A DNA stretch of 5,767 bases, taken from assembly GCA_955652075.1 (NCBI GenBank), contig CATPAS010000041.1:1-5767 (forward strand), written 5' to 3'. Position numbers and translations under genes: made by a program. The DNA is from an uncultured Gaiellaceae bacterium (GTDB lineage: Bacteria; Actinomycetota; Thermoleophilia; Gaiellales; Gaiellaceae). How positions within the stretch are numbered: the first letter of the stretch is position 1; each line of letters begins with the position of its first letter. Positions 4,533 through 5,767 of the stretch are shown here, piece by piece. The notes below the pieces were generated by a model. It was given only the letters and a program-made list of their open reading frames with translations. It had not been told where the DNA came from and did not search any database.

Positions 4533-5767
4533 GCTGTGGCAGTCGTCGAGGAACGGCAGCTCCTGAAGACGCTTCGCTGGTACGACGGCTTCGTGATCTG
4601 CCTCGCGAATCCGGGCTTCCTGCTGGGCTCGCTCGGTAACTCAGTGCTCGATATGGGCGGCTGGGGCGCGATGCTGATCTGGGGCATCACGGCCGCGATC
4701 ATCATCCCGGTCACCATCATCTACTCCGAGCTCGCCGCCATGTTCCCGGAGAAGTCGGGCGGCCTGTCCATCTACGCGAACGAAGGCTGGCGGAAGTACA
4801 CGACGCTCGTCGGGCCGGTCGCGACGTTCGGCTACTGGATCGGCTGGTCGGTGGTGCTCGCGTTCCTCGGACTTTTTACAGGCTCCATCGCCCAGGCTGC
4901 GTGGTTCCCCGGCGAGCCGTATGGAACGAATGCGTTCGGCGGGAAGACGCTCGACAACGGGTACTTCAGCACCGGCGCCGTCCACGTGGGGCTCCAGCAC
5001 CTGATCGCCATCGGCCTCATCATCGCCGTCTGGCTCTTCAACGTCTTGGGCACGCGGATCGCCGTCTCTTTCGCCTACGTCGCGGGTCTCCTGCTCATGG
5101 TCCCGCTGTTCTGCTTCACGGTGCTGCCGTTCGTGAATGGCGACTTCCACTCGGCCAACCTGACCTACAAGCTCAACGACCCCGGCCTCGCCTGGGGAGG
5201 GTGGCAGCTCGCGTTAGTCTGGATCTGGCTCATGATCTGGTCGACGGCGCCCGAAGCCGCCGCGACCTTCGCGCCCGAGTACAAGGACACCGTCCGCGAT
5301 ACGAGAAAGGCCCTGCTGTCCTCGGCGGCCTTCATCCTCCTGATCAACACCTGGGTGCCCGTCGCGCTCACCGGAGGAGCCGGAGAAAAGCTCGTGGGGG
5401 CGTCCGACTACGTCGGCGCCCTGAAGGTCCTCGTGGGCTCAGGGGCGACGAACTTCTTTGTTGTTGTCATCTGCGCAAGCTTCATCCTCTCGATGAACAC
5501 CGCCACGGCCGATGGCAGCCGCGCCCTGTACGCCATCTCCAAGGACGGCTTGACGATCAGAGAGCTGGGGAGGCTGAACCGCTTCAACGTGCCCGGAAAC
5601 GCGATGTCGCTCGACCTGGTGATCAACATCCTCTTTGTCCTCTTCGTGGGGAACATCTTCGGCATCCTCGCCGCGAGCAACATCGGCTACGTGCTCGCGA
5701 ACGCCTTCGCCATCTCTGCGTTCGTCCTCCTGCGCAAGGACCGCCCGAACTGGCCGCGGCCGATCAA
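4530..5767 (+). CDS. APC-superfamily amino acid/amine permease, C-terminus beyond window
   Basis: An open frame of 412 codons runs uninterrupted to the right edge. The product is an inner-membrane secondary transporter with about ten hydrophobic spans visible of the usual 12 or so. APC features are the first helix DGFVICLANPGFLLGSLG (19-36), the second helix with loop IYSELAAMFPEKSGGLSIYANE (64-85, the ELA-x-FPEKSGG signature), STAPEAAATFAPEYKDTVRDTRKA near 238-261 (substrate-side helix and loop), and SRALYAISKDGL near 330-341 followed by RFNVPGNA, the classic R-x-x-YA-x-x-K/R-DG block. Such permeases import amino acids, polyamines or ethanolamine by proton symport or exchange; the substrate is not readable here. 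It has its own promoter and a strong Shine-Dalgarno. Its first codons closely resemble the glutamine synthetase start, suggesting a functional or evolutionary link. The amidotransferase/glnT genes nearby fit uptake of an amine or amino acid for glutamylation. Confidence 0.92.
   Translation, partial: MAVAVVEERQLLKTLRWYDGFVICLANPGFLLGSLGNSVLDMGGWGAMLIWGITAAIIIPVTIIYSELAAMFPEKSGGLSIYANEGWRKYTTLVGPVATFGYWIGWSVVLAFLGLFTGSIAQAAWFPGEPYGTNAFGGKTLDNGYFSTGAVHVGLQHLIAIGLIIAVWLFNVLGTRIAVSFAYVAGLLLMVPLFCFTVLPFVNGDFHSANLTYKLNDPGLAWGGWQLALVWIWLMIWSTAPEAAATFAPEYKDTVRDTRKALLSSAAFILLINTWVPVALTGGAGEKLVGASDYVGALKVLVGSGATNFFVVVICASFILSMNTATADGSRALYAISKDGLTIRELGRLNRFNVPGNAMSLDLVINILFVLFVGNIFGILAASNIGYVLANAFAISAFVLLRKDRPNWPRPI

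Noticed and set aside
4641..5371. Minus-strand open frames (4641-5150 and 5165-5371), the first rich in Asp, Glu, Arg and His
   Set aside because: They lie antisense to the APC permease, whose helices and motifs are unmistakable. The charged composition is the complement of hydrophobic codons.
1..5767. CRISPR arrays, tRNA/rRNA genes, insertion sequences or attachment sites
   Set aside because: No spaced direct repeats, cloverleaf, transposase motifs or terminal inverted repeats were seen on either strand.

Overview
The window is GC-rich (by eye about two-thirds G+C), uses GTG starts and has tightly packed genes. This suggests a high-GC actinobacterium, possibly of the Thermoleophilia/Rubrobacter kind. 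That placement is inference from style and gene content only; no rRNA or other marker is present.

Layout. (A) 1-2374, minus strand, read right to left: a class I glutamine amidotransferase (2374-1661), a 94-nt gap with a candidate promoter, a type III / GlnT-like glutamine synthetase (1566-121), and, overlapping it by one base, the first 40 codons of a class II glutamine amidotransferase (121-1, runs off the left edge). (B) 2375-2739, plus strand: no intact gene. It contains two overlapping 12-bp palindromes and then a decayed C-terminal remnant of a GcvT-family aminomethyltransferase (about 2456-2736) with a one-base frameshift. (C) 2740-3579, plus strand: a phytanoyl-CoA dioxygenase (PhyH)-family Fe(II)/2-oxoglutarate oxygenase that begins 3 nt after the remnant's stop. 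(D) 3576-4395, minus strand: a two-gene unit of a small zinc-ribbon membrane protein (4395-4042) and a UspA-like protein (4040-3576), converging on the oxygenase gene with a 4-nt overlap. (E) 4396-4529: a divergent promoter region. (F) 4530 to the right edge, plus strand: an APC-superfamily amino acid/amine permease, 412 codons visible, open at the window end.

How it may work together. GlnT-type synthetases sit with GlxB/MgsA-type class II amidotransferases in glxBCD-glnT and N-methylglutamate (mgsABC-gmaS) loci, where amines or ammonia are attached to glutamate. An APC permease for uptake, a PhyH oxygenase and a relic of a tetrahydrofolate-dependent aminomethyltransferase fit a locus for assimilating an amine or methylated amine as nitrogen and/or one-carbon source. 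The exact substrate cannot be read from the sequence. The Usp/zinc-ribbon pair looks like an unrelated stress or housekeeping insert. The most notable points are the GcvT remnant joined to phyH, a glutamine synthetase flanked by amidotransferases of two unrelated classes, and a near-identical 19-nt translation-start block shared by the synthetase and permease genes.
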